Shown here one piece after another: positions 1 through 7,395 of a stretch of DNA of 64,000 bases. How positions within the stretch are numbered: position 1 is the stretch's first letter; each line of letters opens with the position of its first letter. Source of the DNA: Phytohabitans aurantiacus (GTDB lineage Bacteria > Actinomycetota > Actinomycetes > Mycobacteriales > Micromonosporaceae). The translations under genes were made by a program, and so were the position numbers. The stretch spans positions 62,001-126,000 of the forward strand of contig NZ_BSDI01000002.1 of assembly GCF_027923225.1 (NCBI RefSeq), in the 5' to 3' direction. The notes beneath the pieces are model-generated. The model was not told the origin of the DNA. It saw only the letters and a list, made by a program, of their open reading frames with translations, and did no database searches.

Positions 1-2
1 AT

Positions 3-386
3 GCGAACGCCATAGCCTTGCGTGATCAGGGCGCGCCCGTGATGGCCGACGTCGTCGGTCGCAGCGACCGCAGCCCAGGCCGGTACGAGTCTCTCGCCGA
101 GTCGAAGCTGACGCTCGTGTACCGGTACGCCGGCAAGTCGTACCGGACACGGATCGCATGCATCGGAGATTGCCCGGCGAAGGGCGACCAGACCCGCATC
201 ATGGTCGACACCTCACAACCGCGGGTCTTCCTGACCGAGTGGGGTGAATTCACCGATGCCTCGCCAAGAAGCGACATGGGGATACTGGTCGGTGGGGCAT
301 TGATAGTTGTGGGTTTCATCGGTGCCGTCGGCGTGCTGATGCCGGAGACTTCCCGGCCGCGCCTGCTGCGCCCTCGACGTCGTTGA
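3..386 (+). CDS. DUF3592-like membrane protein, C-terminal part (5' end outside window)
   Basis: The reading frame is open to the left edge, so the true start is probably upstream; a TTG at 18 is only the first start-like codon inside the window. The visible part has a soluble, beta-rich stretch with a Cys-x3-Cys pair (CIGDC), a typical extracytoplasmic segment of small actinobacterial DUF3592-like proteins. One strong C-terminal transmembrane helix follows (GILVGGALIVVGFIGAVGVL) and then a basic cytoplasmic tail. In that family an N-terminal helix normally precedes the soluble part and would lie off the window. No function is assigned. Family placement rests on architecture and general resemblance only. 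Confidence 0.5.
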   Translation, partial: ANAIALRDQGAPVMADVVGRSDRSPGRYESLAESKLTLVYRYAGKSYRTRIACIGDCPAKGDQTRIMVDTSQPRVFLTEWGEFTDASPRSDMGILVGGALIVVGFIGAVGVLMPETSRPRLLRPRRR

Positions 387-470
387 CGGCCTACCCCCGG
401 AAGCCGAGTGGCGGCGCGAGTTTCGCGTAACGCCCGATGGAACATCAAAAAGGGCGGTGCATAGCCGTTC

Positions 471-1391
471 GTGCCAACTCGCGAGCGCACGACGGGCGTC
501 TTGGGGAGTATGGAGACGAGGGACGCCGCGGGTGGGCTGTGTGGGAAGTGTTCTGCCAGGTATGCCGGCCTACCCGGCTCGGGACGATGCCTGGCGCACG
601 CTGCCGGTCTGGACGTGTTCGAGGGGCGGTGCGGCCTCGACCGGACGGGTTTCACCCCGCCTTCGTACGAGTCGACGCACCGGCTGAGCGCGGCGGTGTT
701 CACGCACCCAGGGGACGAGCTGCGGTTGGCCCATCCGTTGGGTTGCGGTGACACCTTCACCTCGGTGGAGTTCGCCCCGCAAATGCTGGCCGCACGCGAC
801 GGCGAGTGGGGGTTGTCCGCCCACCGGCTTCCGTTGGACGACGATGTGGATCTGTCGCACCGTGCGCTGGTCGCCGCGTCTCGCCGAGGTGTGGACGCGT
901 TCGCCGTCGTGGAACAGATGCATGGTCTGCTCGACCGGCTGCTGACCGCGCCCGAGTCCCGTACGGCGGGCGTGGACGGCGCCTGGACGCCGCGCCACCC
1001 GGCTACGTTGGTGGCGCACCGGCGGCTGGCCGACCGTGCCCGTGAGGCGCTGGCAGCTGCCCAGTACTCGGTAGGGCTTGATGAGCTCGCCGCGCTGGTC
1101 GGCTCCTCACCGCACCACCTGAGCCGGGTGTTCCGCCACGCCACCGGCGAAACCCTGACCGCGTACCGCAATCGGCTCCGCATCCGCGCGGTGCTGGCTG
1201 ACCTACAGGACGGCGCGACCAACCTGCGCACGCTCGCCGCCCGGCACGGCTTCGCCGACCAGGCGCACCTGACCCGGGTGATGCGGCGGCAGCTCGGCCG
1301 CCTGCCCAGTGAGGTACGGCGCATGCTGGCCGCGCCGGCTGAATCGCGCATCAATGTTCAACGCGGCCGCGGTCCGGCAGGTGCAGCATGA
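471..1391 (+). CDS. AraC-family transcriptional regulator, possibly with a shortened sensor domain
   Basis: The C-terminal ~100 residues are a standard AraC/XylS DNA-binding module with two helix-turn-helix units (around SVGLDELAALVGSSPHHLSRVFR and NLRTLAARHGFADQAHLTRVMR). The N-terminal part resembles the cupin-like sensor of actinobacterial AraC proteins, but the segment between TGFTPPSYESTHRLS and AAVFTHPGDELRLAHP looks about 25 residues shorter than in relatives I know, lacking the usual VxVRRGxFxRR strand. The start is unsure: GTG 471 is used, with ATG 510 as alternative and no convincing ribosome site for either. The stop overlaps the spurious first start of the following hydrolase, so the two genes may be cotranscribed. 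Regulator identity is firm; ligand unknown. Confidence 0.8.
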   Translation: MPTRERTTGVLGSMETRDAAGGLCGKCSARYAGLPGSGRCLAHAAGLDVFEGRCGLDRTGFTPPSYESTHRLSAAVFTHPGDELRLAHPLGCGDTFTSVEFAPQMLAARDGEWGLSAHRLPLDDDVDLSHRALVAASRRGVDAFAVVEQMHGLLDRLLTAPESRTAGVDGAWTPRHPATLVAHRRLADRAREALAAAQYSVGLDELAALVGSSPHHLSRVFRHATGETLTAYRNRLRIRAVLADLQDGATNLRTLAARHGFADQAHLTRVMRRQLGRLPSEVRRMLAAPAESRINVQRGRGPAGAA

Positions 1392-1423
1392 CTGGCGAGT
1401 TCGCCGATCGGGAGGAGCCTCAG

Positions 1424-2854
1424 ATGCGAGCACCCCGCGCACGACACTGGGCCGGAATCGTCGTGACCGGTGTTGTCTGCGCCATGCTCGGTCCGGCCTC
1501 GCAGCCCGCCTCGGCCGAGACGGCCTCCGCCGAAGCGACAGTGGCGCGGGTGGCGGCGACACCAGCCGGGCCCCGGCCACGGCTCACCGATTCGCGTCCC
1601 TGCGCGGGCATCGCCGGCTTCACGTGTTCGTATCTCACCGTTCCGCGGGACCGCACCGGACACACGCCGGGGACGCTGCGGTTGCCGGTCGCCGTGGCGG
1701 ACAACACGGCCGCACCGCGCGGCACGCTGCTCATGCTCAGCGGCGGGCCGGGGCAGCCCGGCGTCGGCCTCGTTCCGCGAATCAGGCAACGCGTTTCGTA
1801 TCTGTTGAACGACTACCGCATGGTCATGATCGATCAGCGAGGGACCGGTGAGGGTGCGATCGACTGCGAGCGTCTACAGGCCGAGGTGGGCTCGTCCGAC
1901 ATCACCCCGCCCTCGCGCGAGGCCGTACGCGAGTGCGCGCGCCAGCTCGGACAGGGCCGGCACCACTACACGACCGCGGATACCGTCGCCGATCTCGAGG
2001 ATCTGCGCCAGGCACTCGACGTCTCGCGGTGGACGATCGACGGGGTGTCGTACGGCACGTTCGTGGCCCAACACTACGCACTGACGTTCCCCGGGCGGGT
2101 GAGCCGGATGGTGCTCGACTCGGTGGTTCCGCTGGACATCGACCCGCTGTACGTCGCCGGCCTGCGCCGCACCGGATGGATGCTGCGCCAGGCATGCCAG
2201 GAACAGAACTGTGGATTCGACCCGGCGGCGGCGCTCGCCGGCGTCGTGCGTCGATACGACAACGGCGTCGGCGTCTTCGACCTCATAGTGATCGCAAGCA
2301 TCGTCGATCCGAAATTGACCGGCGAGGGATACTTCCCCGTGCTGCCACTGCTGCGTCTGGCCGCCCAAGGCGAACCGGAACCGCTCAACCAGGCCATCGC
2401 GGCGCTACAGGGCGGCCAGGACACGCCGCCCGCCGAGTACAGTGCGGGGCTGCATGTGGCGACGCTCTGCGCTGACCTCGTCCACGCGCCCTGGGGAAAC
2501 TCGATGGCGCCGCTGTGGCAACGAGACGCTGCCGTCGCCGAGGCGCGGCGAAACCTATCCGCCAGGCAGGTGTGGCCGTTCGAGCCACAGACCGCCGTCG
2601 GCAACGGCATCGTTCAGGCCTGCCGGTACTGGCCACCGGCGCGCGCAAACCCACAGCCGCCGCGCCACCGGCTCACCATGCCGGTGCTGCTGATCAACGG
2701 GGACCGGGATCTGTCCACGCCGCTGGAGTGGGCGGTGGAGCGAGCGGCCCAGATGCCGCGCGGCGAGCTGGTGATCATCCCCGGCATGGGCCACTCGATC
2801 CAGGGCCGCAATGCCGCCGGCGACCAAGCCGTACAACACTTCCTCCTCCACTGA
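1424..2854 (+). CDS. Secreted alpha/beta-hydrolase, tripeptidyl aminopeptidase (SlpD/E, TAP) type
   Basis: 476 residues from ATG 1424, chosen because GGAGGAG (1411-1417) sits 6 nt before it; an upstream in-frame ATG at 1388 lacks such a site. An N-terminal Sec signal peptide ends near ASA (about residue 31). The mature part has the family pattern of actinobacterial tripeptidyl aminopeptidases: oxyanion-hole GGPG (107-110), IDQRGTG, nucleophile Ser209 in GVSYG, Asp in INGDRDLSTP and a C-terminal His in GMGHS, plus the TAP-like C-terminal domain. It probably trims peptides from the N-terminus outside the cell. It lies 32 nt behind an AraC-type gene, which could control it. Substrate specificity is inferred. 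Confidence 0.85.
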   Translation: MRAPRARHWAGIVVTGVVCAMLGPASQPASAETASAEATVARVAATPAGPRPRLTDSRPCAGIAGFTCSYLTVPRDRTGHTPGTLRLPVAVADNTAAPRGTLLMLSGGPGQPGVGLVPRIRQRVSYLLNDYRMVMIDQRGTGEGAIDCERLQAEVGSSDITPPSREAVRECARQLGQGRHHYTTADTVADLEDLRQALDVSRWTIDGVSYGTFVAQHYALTFPGRVSRMVLDSVVPLDIDPLYVAGLRRTGWMLRQACQEQNCGFDPAAALAGVVRRYDNGVGVFDLIVIASIVDPKLTGEGYFPVLPLLRLAAQGEPEPLNQAIAALQGGQDTPPAEYSAGLHVATLCADLVHAPWGNSMAPLWQRDAAVAEARRNLSARQVWPFEPQTAVGNGIVQACRYWPPARANPQPPRHRLTMPVLLINGDRDLSTPLEWAVERAAQMPRGELVIIPGMGHSIQGRNAAGDQAVQHFLLH

Positions 2855-2884
2855 GGGCAGCTCAGACCTGCCGGCGGCCAGGCG

Positions 2885-3292
2885 TCAGAGTTCGATGAGG
2901 GGGAGTACCTGGGCCAGGGACAACGCACAGCCCAACAGCGTCGCGAATACACAGCTGCCGAAGGTGGCCGCGACGCCGAGCCCGATGGCGACGGAGGTTC
3001 CGGACAGCGGCCGGGGCTGCCAGGTCGTGGTGTTGCCGATGATGGCCGTCGTCGCGAGGATGAAACCGAGGCCGATGACCATTCCGATCGCGGCGATGGC
3101 AACTATCCCCACGGTGGCGACCGGCGCGACGTCAGCTGGGGCGACGCAATCGCCGATGGTGACCGGTTCGCATTCCGGGTCGGCCTCTGACCAGGTGGTG
3201 GCCCAGAGCGCGAACGCACCGGCGGTGCCGGCTGTGAGTACGACGAGGGTCAGCGCGGCGCCGCCGCCGATCATGATTATTCGATCGTTCAT
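2885..3292 (-). CDS. Small multi-pass membrane protein of the sigma-factor operon
   Basis: 135 residues starting at ATG 3292, which overlaps the stop of the upstream gene in an ATGA; other in-frame starts at 3298 and 3319 are less well placed. Three hydrophobic helices are visible: an N-terminal one followed by an exposed loop with two Cys (ECEPVTIGDC), a central one (VATVGIVAIAAIGMVIGLGFILATTAIIG) and a C-terminal one. I do not recognise a family. Tight coupling to the ECF sigma factor and its membrane-anchored neighbour suggests it is part of the same signalling unit, but nothing in the sequence shows how. Confidence 0.65.
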   Translation of the reverse strand: MNDRIIMIGGGAALTLVVLTAGTAGAFALWATTWSEADPECEPVTIGDCVAPADVAPVATVGIVAIAAIGMVIGLGFILATTAIIGNTTTWQPRPLSGTSVAIGLGVAATFGSCVFATLLGCALSLAQVLPLIEL

Positions 3293-4140
3293 CGGCATGG
3301 GGGATCGGCGATCGTGCAAAGCCGCTGGGCGGCGGTGGTGGCGATCCGTAGCAAGTCGTCGGCGGAGATGCCGGCGCGCGGGTCGAGTACCGTGATCAGC
3401 TCCCCGACGCGTAGATAAACCAATAGCGCGTTCGACTCTCCGATCACCTGGTTGGTCTTCGCGTTCCGTGCGACAGCGTCGTGCCGCACGAGGATCGAAT
3501 CGTCACCCGCGAAGCCGCTCGCGACTATCGACCAGTTGTGGTGGCCGCGTGCCTCGACCGTGCCTTCCGGCCGTTCGTATTCACCGGTCTGTGTGAAGTC
3601 CTGGCACGACTTCAACGCCGCGCGTAGGTCAGGCAGGAACGTGGTGGCCTGCGACGCGGTGAGGCGGTACGTCGCCTGCCCGAGGACGTAGGGCCGGTCC
3701 GGCCGGTCGCTTTCCGTGCCCAGCAGGAGGGTCTGGCCGTGCGAATAGCGCGGGCGAACGGCGAGCAGCTCGGGGGCGCGCTTTTCGAAGCAGAAATACA
3801 GCGGGAAGGTGAAGTCGATCGGCTTGGACGCGCCCTCCCCGTCGTTTTGGGTGTCGGGTCCGGCGCCGACATCCTCGGGTCGCAGTAGGGCGGACTGGGG
3901 GATCTGCACCGGGCTGGCGTCGACCGTCGATGTGGCCGCGGGTGGCGGCGGAGACGCCCGGTGCGGCGGCCGGGCCAGGCTGGCCGCGCTGGCCGTCACC
4001 GCGGTCACCAGCGCCACGGCGACGACGATCGTGCGCTGCCGCCGGCGGCGGACGCGACGGCGCAGCTCGTGGCTGTCCGGCCAGCGCACGACGGTCAGGT
4101 CGCTGCGCACGTCGTCCATCAAATCGTGCAACTCACGCAT
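3289..4140 (-). CDS. Membrane-anchored protein coupled to the ECF sigma factor (putative anti-sigma-like partner)
   Basis: 283 residues from ATG 4140. The start lies inside the 3' end of the sigma-factor gene (8-nt overlap, ATGCGTGA), so translation is coupled. A short acidic/basic N-terminal cytoplasmic region (MRELHDLMDDVRSDL) precedes one transmembrane helix at about residues 37-55, a Pro-rich linker and a ~200-residue extracytoplasmic domain with Cys residues (FCFEKR, KSCQDF, LCTIADPPC). This topology is the usual one for proteins cotranscribed with SigE/SigM-type ECF factors. The N-terminal region lacks the zinc-binding HxxxCxxC motif of ZAS anti-sigma factors, so anti-sigma function is only inferred from position. 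Confidence 0.7.
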   Translation of the reverse strand: MRELHDLMDDVRSDLTVVRWPDSHELRRRVRRRRQRTIVVAVALVTAVTASAASLARPPHRASPPPPAATSTVDASPVQIPQSALLRPEDVGAGPDTQNDGEGASKPIDFTFPLYFCFEKRAPELLAVRPRYSHGQTLLLGTESDRPDRPYVLGQATYRLTASQATTFLPDLRAALKSCQDFTQTGEYERPEGTVEARGHHNWSIVASGFAGDDSILVRHDAVARNAKTNQVIGESNALLVYLRVGELITVLDPRAGISADDLLRIATTAAQRLCTIADPPCR

Positions 4141-4630
4141 CGGCGGGCTCCCCGGCGTCGATGGCCAGCAGTTCGGCCAGGGCGGCCCGGCCGCGGTGCA
4201 GCCGGGCCTTGACGGTGCCGACCGGTGCGCCGGTCTCCCGCGCCACGTCGACGACCGGCATACCGAGCAGATAGTGCATCGCGATCGCCACCCGCTGCTC
4301 GGCGGGGAGCCGGCGCATCGCCTCGACCACCGCGACCGTGTTGAGGCTGGGCGCGGGTACCGGTTCGGCCGGACCGTTACGGAGGTACGCCCTCGCCCGG
4401 CCGCGGATCTTTCGCCACCGCGAGATCGCGATTCGGCTGGCCACCGTTCGCATCCATGCCTCCGGGTCGTCGTACCGGTGGATGGCGGACCAGTGCTGCC
4501 AGGCCCGCATGTACGCCTCCTGGACCACGTCCTGCGCCTCGGCAAGGTCGCCGGTGAGCAGGAGGACGTACCCGAGCAGCCGCTGCCGGCCACCCCGGTA
4601 GAACTCGTCGAATCCCGCGAAGTCCGCCAA
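4133..4630 (-). CDS. ECF RNA polymerase sigma factor (SigE-like, sigma-70 family)
   Basis: Shows region 2 (FYRGGRQRLLGYVLLLTGD, then DVVQEAYMRAWQHW) and region 4 (LPAEQRVAIAMHYLLGMPVVDVARETGAPVGTVKARLHRGR), in order and at normal spacing for actinobacterial SigE-like ECF factors of about 165-175 residues. I prefer TTG 4630 because GGAGGT (4643-4638) lies 7 nt upstream and the protein then begins close to the first conserved helix; ATG 4645 and GTG 4666 are alternatives. It is followed by a coupled single-pass membrane protein and a small multi-pass protein, so the likely logic is release of the sigma factor on an envelope signal. Target promoters are unknown. Confidence 0.9.
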   Translation of the reverse strand: MADFAGFDEFYRGGRQRLLGYVLLLTGDLAEAQDVVQEAYMRAWQHWSAIHRYDDPEAWMRTVASRIAISRWRKIRGRARAYLRNGPAEPVPAPSLNTVAVVEAMRRLPAEQRVAIAMHYLLGMPVVDVARETGAPVGTVKARLHRGRAALAELLAIDAGEPADA

Positions 4631-4721
4631 CGCACCTACCTCCATGTGGTCGATGCAAAGAAACACGCGCGGCGTCGCGGTCAGGTTGCCGGCATGGCCG
4701 CGCGACCCCGCTGGGTCGAGT

Positions 4722-5567
4722 TCAGGAAGCGTCGTCGTGGGCCAGCGACGAGGACAGCTCGCGGTAGGCGTCGGCCTGCTTGATCAGGGTCCGACCCTTG
4801 TCCTCGAAGGCGGCGACCGCGTCGGCACCGGCGGCCCAGCGCAGCGGTGGCTCGTCCGAACCGACGAGCTGGATTAGCGCGGTGGCGAGCTTGGCGGAAT
4901 CGCCACCCTGCCGGCCGTTCATGCCGTTCCACGCGGTGACGGTCTGCTTGGTGCGTTCGATGTAGTCGTCGATGCTCGGCTGCGCGTAGCTGGTCGACTC
5001 GGGTGTGAGCAGATCGGTGCGGAAGAAGCCGGGATCGACGAGCATCGTGTGGACGCCGTACGGCGCGATCTCCGGGGTCAGCGACTCCATCCAGCCTTCG
5101 AGGCCGAACTTCGACGCCGCGTACGCCGACGTGAACTCCCCGCCCACGATCCCGGCGGTCGACGAGATCGTCACGACCAGCCCGGACCGCTGGGCGCGCA
5201 TCACGGGCAGCACCGCGCGGGTGACGTTCAGCGGGCCGAACAGGTTCGTCTCGATCTGCGCCCGGAAGTCGTCGGGAGTGATCTCCTCGAAGAACCCGGC
5301 GATGAAGTTGGCGGCGTTGTTGACCAGTACATCGATGCGTCCGAACCGGTCCACCGCCGCCCGCACCGCGGCCTGCGCGCTCGCGGGGTCGGTCACGTCG
5401 AGCCGTACCGTCAGCAGGTCCTCAGCGGCGCCTACCGCCCGCGCCACCGCTTCCGGGCGTCGGCCGGTCGCGACCACCGCGTACCCGGCGGCCAGAGCCG
5501 CCTTGGCGATGTCCACGCCCATACCCCGCCCGGCGCCGGTGATCAGCAGAACCTTCTTCTCAACCAT
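4722..5567 (-). CDS. Short-chain dehydrogenase/reductase (classical SDR)
   Basis: 281 residues from ATG 5567, preceded by GGAGAAG. The Rossmann nucleotide-binding motif TGAGRGMG (10-17) opens the protein, Asp57 follows the third strand (LDVTD), NNAA is at 83-86, and the catalytic residues are Ser136, Tyr149 and Lys153 (SSTAG...YAASK). The sequence GRR after the second strand suggests NADP(H) preference. The C-terminal half (GVHTMLVDPGFFRTDLL, then SYAQPSIDDYIERT) is that of the common oxidoreductases of unknown substrate found widely in actinobacteria. The gene stands alone between the sigma operon and the next unit. A palindrome lies upstream and probably binds its repressor, which is not encoded next to it here. 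Confidence 0.88.
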   Translation of the reverse strand: MVEKKVLLITGAGRGMGVDIAKAALAAGYAVVATGRRPEAVARAVGAAEDLLTVRLDVTDPASAQAAVRAAVDRFGRIDVLVNNAANFIAGFFEEITPDDFRAQIETNLFGPLNVTRAVLPVMRAQRSGLVVTISSTAGIVGGEFTSAYAASKFGLEGWMESLTPEIAPYGVHTMLVDPGFFRTDLLTPESTSYAQPSIDDYIERTKQTVTAWNGMNGRQGGDSAKLATALIQLVGSDEPPLRWAAGADAVAAFEDKGRTLIKQADAYRELSSSLAHDDAS

Positions 5568-5657
5568 GTCACTTCTCCGTCGCGTCGAAGCACCGCCCAT
5601 CGGTGCCCACCGTCCAGAGAACCGCTGTTCACGGTCGCGAAGAAGTCTCTGCTGAAG

Positions 5658-5676
5658 GGTGTACTGACAGTCCACC
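5658..5676. promoter_or_regulatory. Operator-like palindrome upstream of the SDR gene
   Basis: GGTGTACTG-A-CAGTCCACC: two 9-nt arms around one base with a single mismatch, 91 nt before the SDR start codon. Such GTACTGACAGTAC-type sites are typical of TetR-like repressors that control oxidoreductase genes. No TetR gene is encoded within this window. The remainder of 5568-5745 shows no gene and no other clear structure. Confidence 0.5.
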
Positions 5677-5745
5677 CCTCACAACCCTGCCGCGCGTTGG
5701 GGCTTGACCTGAAAGACTCGGGCTGATCACCAGCGGCGAGCACGG

Positions 5746-5970
5746 ATGGGCATCACCGCGCACCGTCGAACCTACACCACCGGCTTCGTGGACGGCATGC
5801 ACACCGGTGCATACGGCGCCGGTGCGATGACCCTGGCCACAGTCGTGCTGCTCGCGGCCCACTCGGCGTCAACAGAGCGGAGACCTAGAGCGAGGAAGAA
5901 GTCGAAATACCCGCTGATGCGGCCGTTTCGAGGATGGCGGCGCAGTGCAGGGCGGTGGTGTCGAGGATAG
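5746..5970 (+). pseudogene. Possible remnant of an MFS (DHA2-type) transporter C-terminus
   Basis: A short open frame contains GFVDGMHTGAYGAGAMTLA, followed by a hydrophobic stretch (TVVLLAAH) and a charged tail. This resembles the last helix of EmrB/QacA-type efflux pumps, where an (A/G)F-x-x-GM-x-x-A motif precedes the final membrane span. There is no ribosome site, no upstream remainder, and the 3' part runs antisense into the next gene. It may be a decayed gene end left after a deletion or simply a chance frame; confidence is low. Confidence 0.25.
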
Positions 5971-6598
5971 GCAGCCGGGTAGGTAGGTGTGGTCGGGCGG
6001 TGGAGAGTTCGGTGCAGGCCAGCAGGATCGCGTCGGCGCCGTTCGCGCCCAACTCGTCGATGACTCGGGCGAGTACCTTCTGACCGGTGTCGCTGGCCGG
6101 TCCCCGGATGAGCTCGCCGAAGATGATTTCGTCGAGTGCGGCCCGGTGGCCGGCGTCCGGCAGGATCGGCTCGGTGCCGTGGGTGATGCGCTCGACCAGG
6201 GCGGCGTCGCGCAGCGTGATCGAGGTGGCGAGCAGGCCGGGCCGGCGCGCGCCGTGGCTCGCCAACGCATGGCTGGTGGCTTGCCCGACGTGGACGAAAC
6301 GCATGTCGCGGCGGTGTTCCAGGCGATGGGTGAAGCGGTGTGCGGTGATCGCGGCGACGGCCAGGACGGCGGCTCCGGCCGCGGCCAGATCGTCGGCGGC
6401 GGCGTCCAACTGGTCCTCGACGGCGCCAGCGTGATCCACTGTGTCCAGTAGCGTCTGGAAGTCCAGTGAGCGCAGCACGAGGTCGGTCGAGTGCTCGGCG
6501 CCGAGCCGGTGGTTGGTGCCCTCGTTGAGTAGGCGATAGTAGTCCATTGTGGATAGCCAGCTCATCCCGCCGAGCAGGCCGATCCGCTGGGCGGTCAC
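5885..6598 (-). CDS. Asp/Glu racemase-superfamily protein lacking the first catalytic cysteine
   Basis: 237 residues with the RacX/YgeA-type start IGLLGGMSWLSTMDYYRLLN and the second-half motif LLACTEL carrying Cys195. The first catalytic cysteine, normally in a CTNT or CxNT motif, is replaced: the aligned segment reads VAAIT at 81-85, with Ala82 in the Cys position. Two-base amino-acid racemisation needs both cysteines, so this protein is unlikely to be a racemase; superfamily members such as decarboxylases use a different set. It is the last gene of a five-gene operon and its GTG start overlaps the hydrolase stop by 4 nt. A fully equipped relative is encoded at 14380-15129. Confidence 0.8.
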   Translation of the reverse strand: MTAQRIGLLGGMSWLSTMDYYRLLNEGTNHRLGAEHSTDLVLRSLDFQTLLDTVDHAGAVEDQLDAAADDLAAAGAAVLAVAAITAHRFTHRLEHRRDMRFVHVGQATSHALASHGARRPGLLATSITLRDAALVERITHGTEPILPDAGHRAALDEIIFGELIRGPASDTGQKVLARVIDELGANGADAILLACTELSTARPHLPTRLPILDTTALHCAAILETAASAGISTSSSL

Positions 6599-7395
6599 GA
6601 TACGGCGTCCAGAAACTCGCGTACCGCCGGGGCGATGGCGGCCGCGAGGTCGTCGGCGGTGCGTAGGTCGGCGGAGAGACTGACGGCGGCGAGGCGGGCG
6701 TTCGGCATCACCCGCACTACCCGCTCGGCCAGTTGGGTCGGGTGGCGGGCGTCGGCTCCCGGGACGACGAGCGTTGGCACCGGCACCGAGGCCAGGTCGT
6801 CGACGCTGCCGAAGGGGCTGTCGTGGCCGATGGCGGCCGCGGCGGCGATGCTGTCCGGGTCCGAGCGGGGTATCGCGTCGCGGACCATCGTGCCGATGAC
6901 CGGTGGGAAGGCGGGAAGGATGGGTGCCCAGGCGGCCTCGATGCCGTCGTTCCTGACGGTGGCGGCGAACGTGTCGAGAAACGCGGTCTCGGCCCGCTTG
7001 GCCGCCTCGTCCTCCTCGATGTTTTCGACGCTGATCGCGATCGCGGCACGGATCCGGTCCGGGTGGTCGCGGGCGGCGCGCAGTGTGACGGTACTGCCCA
7101 GGCCGGTGCCGCCGAGCGCGGCGGTGGCAAGGTGCAGGTGGTCCAGCAGGCTGATCACGTCGGAGGTGTACTGGGCCCAGGTGTGTAGAGCCGGATCGGC
7201 GCAGACCGAGCGGCCGTAGCCGCGTACGTCGGGCAGGATGACGGTGTGCCGATCGGCGAGCAGGCCGGCGAGCGGCAGCAGGCTGTGGTGGTCGGGTCCG
7301 CCGCCGTGTAGCAGCACGAGCGGAGGCCCGCCAGCGCCGACCTGGGTGGCGTAGAGGGGGTAGCCGTCGGCGCCGGCGTAGCTGAAGTCGGTCAT
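6595..7395 (-). CDS. Alpha/beta-hydrolase fold protein without the usual nucleophile
   Basis: 266 residues from ATG 7395 (AAGGAG upstream). The fold is clear: oxyanion region LLHGGGPDHHS, then LPDVRGYGRS, and the elbow strand ALGGTGLGSTVTLRAARDHPDRI. At the elbow the GxSxG nucleophile motif is GTGLG (96-100), so Gly98 replaces the serine. The segment that should carry the catalytic His (usually AGHxxxxE) reads LSADLRTADD, while Asp survives in PGADARHP. The protein therefore probably does not act by the classic Ser-His-Asp mechanism; it may be a cofactor-independent lyase-like member or a non-catalytic partner. It overlaps the MFS gene upstream (ATGA) and the racemase-like gene downstream (GTGA). 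Confidence 0.8.
   Translation of the reverse strand: MTDFSYAGADGYPLYATQVGAGGPPLVLLHGGGPDHHSLLPLAGLLADRHTVILPDVRGYGRSVCADPALHTWAQYTSDVISLLDHLHLATAALGGTGLGSTVTLRAARDHPDRIRAAIAISVENIEEDEAAKRAETAFLDTFAATVRNDGIEAAWAPILPAFPPVIGTMVRDAIPRSDPDSIAAAAAIGHDSPFGSVDDLASVPVPTLVVPGADARHPTQLAERVVRVMPNARLAAVSLSADLRTADDLAAAIAPAVREFLDAVS

Noticed and set aside
3289..4635. A 448-residue protein spanning the sigma factor and its membrane partner
   Set aside because: The N-terminal third is an out-of-frame reading of the sigma-factor gene; the real downstream gene starts at ATG 4140 with an 8-nt overlap.
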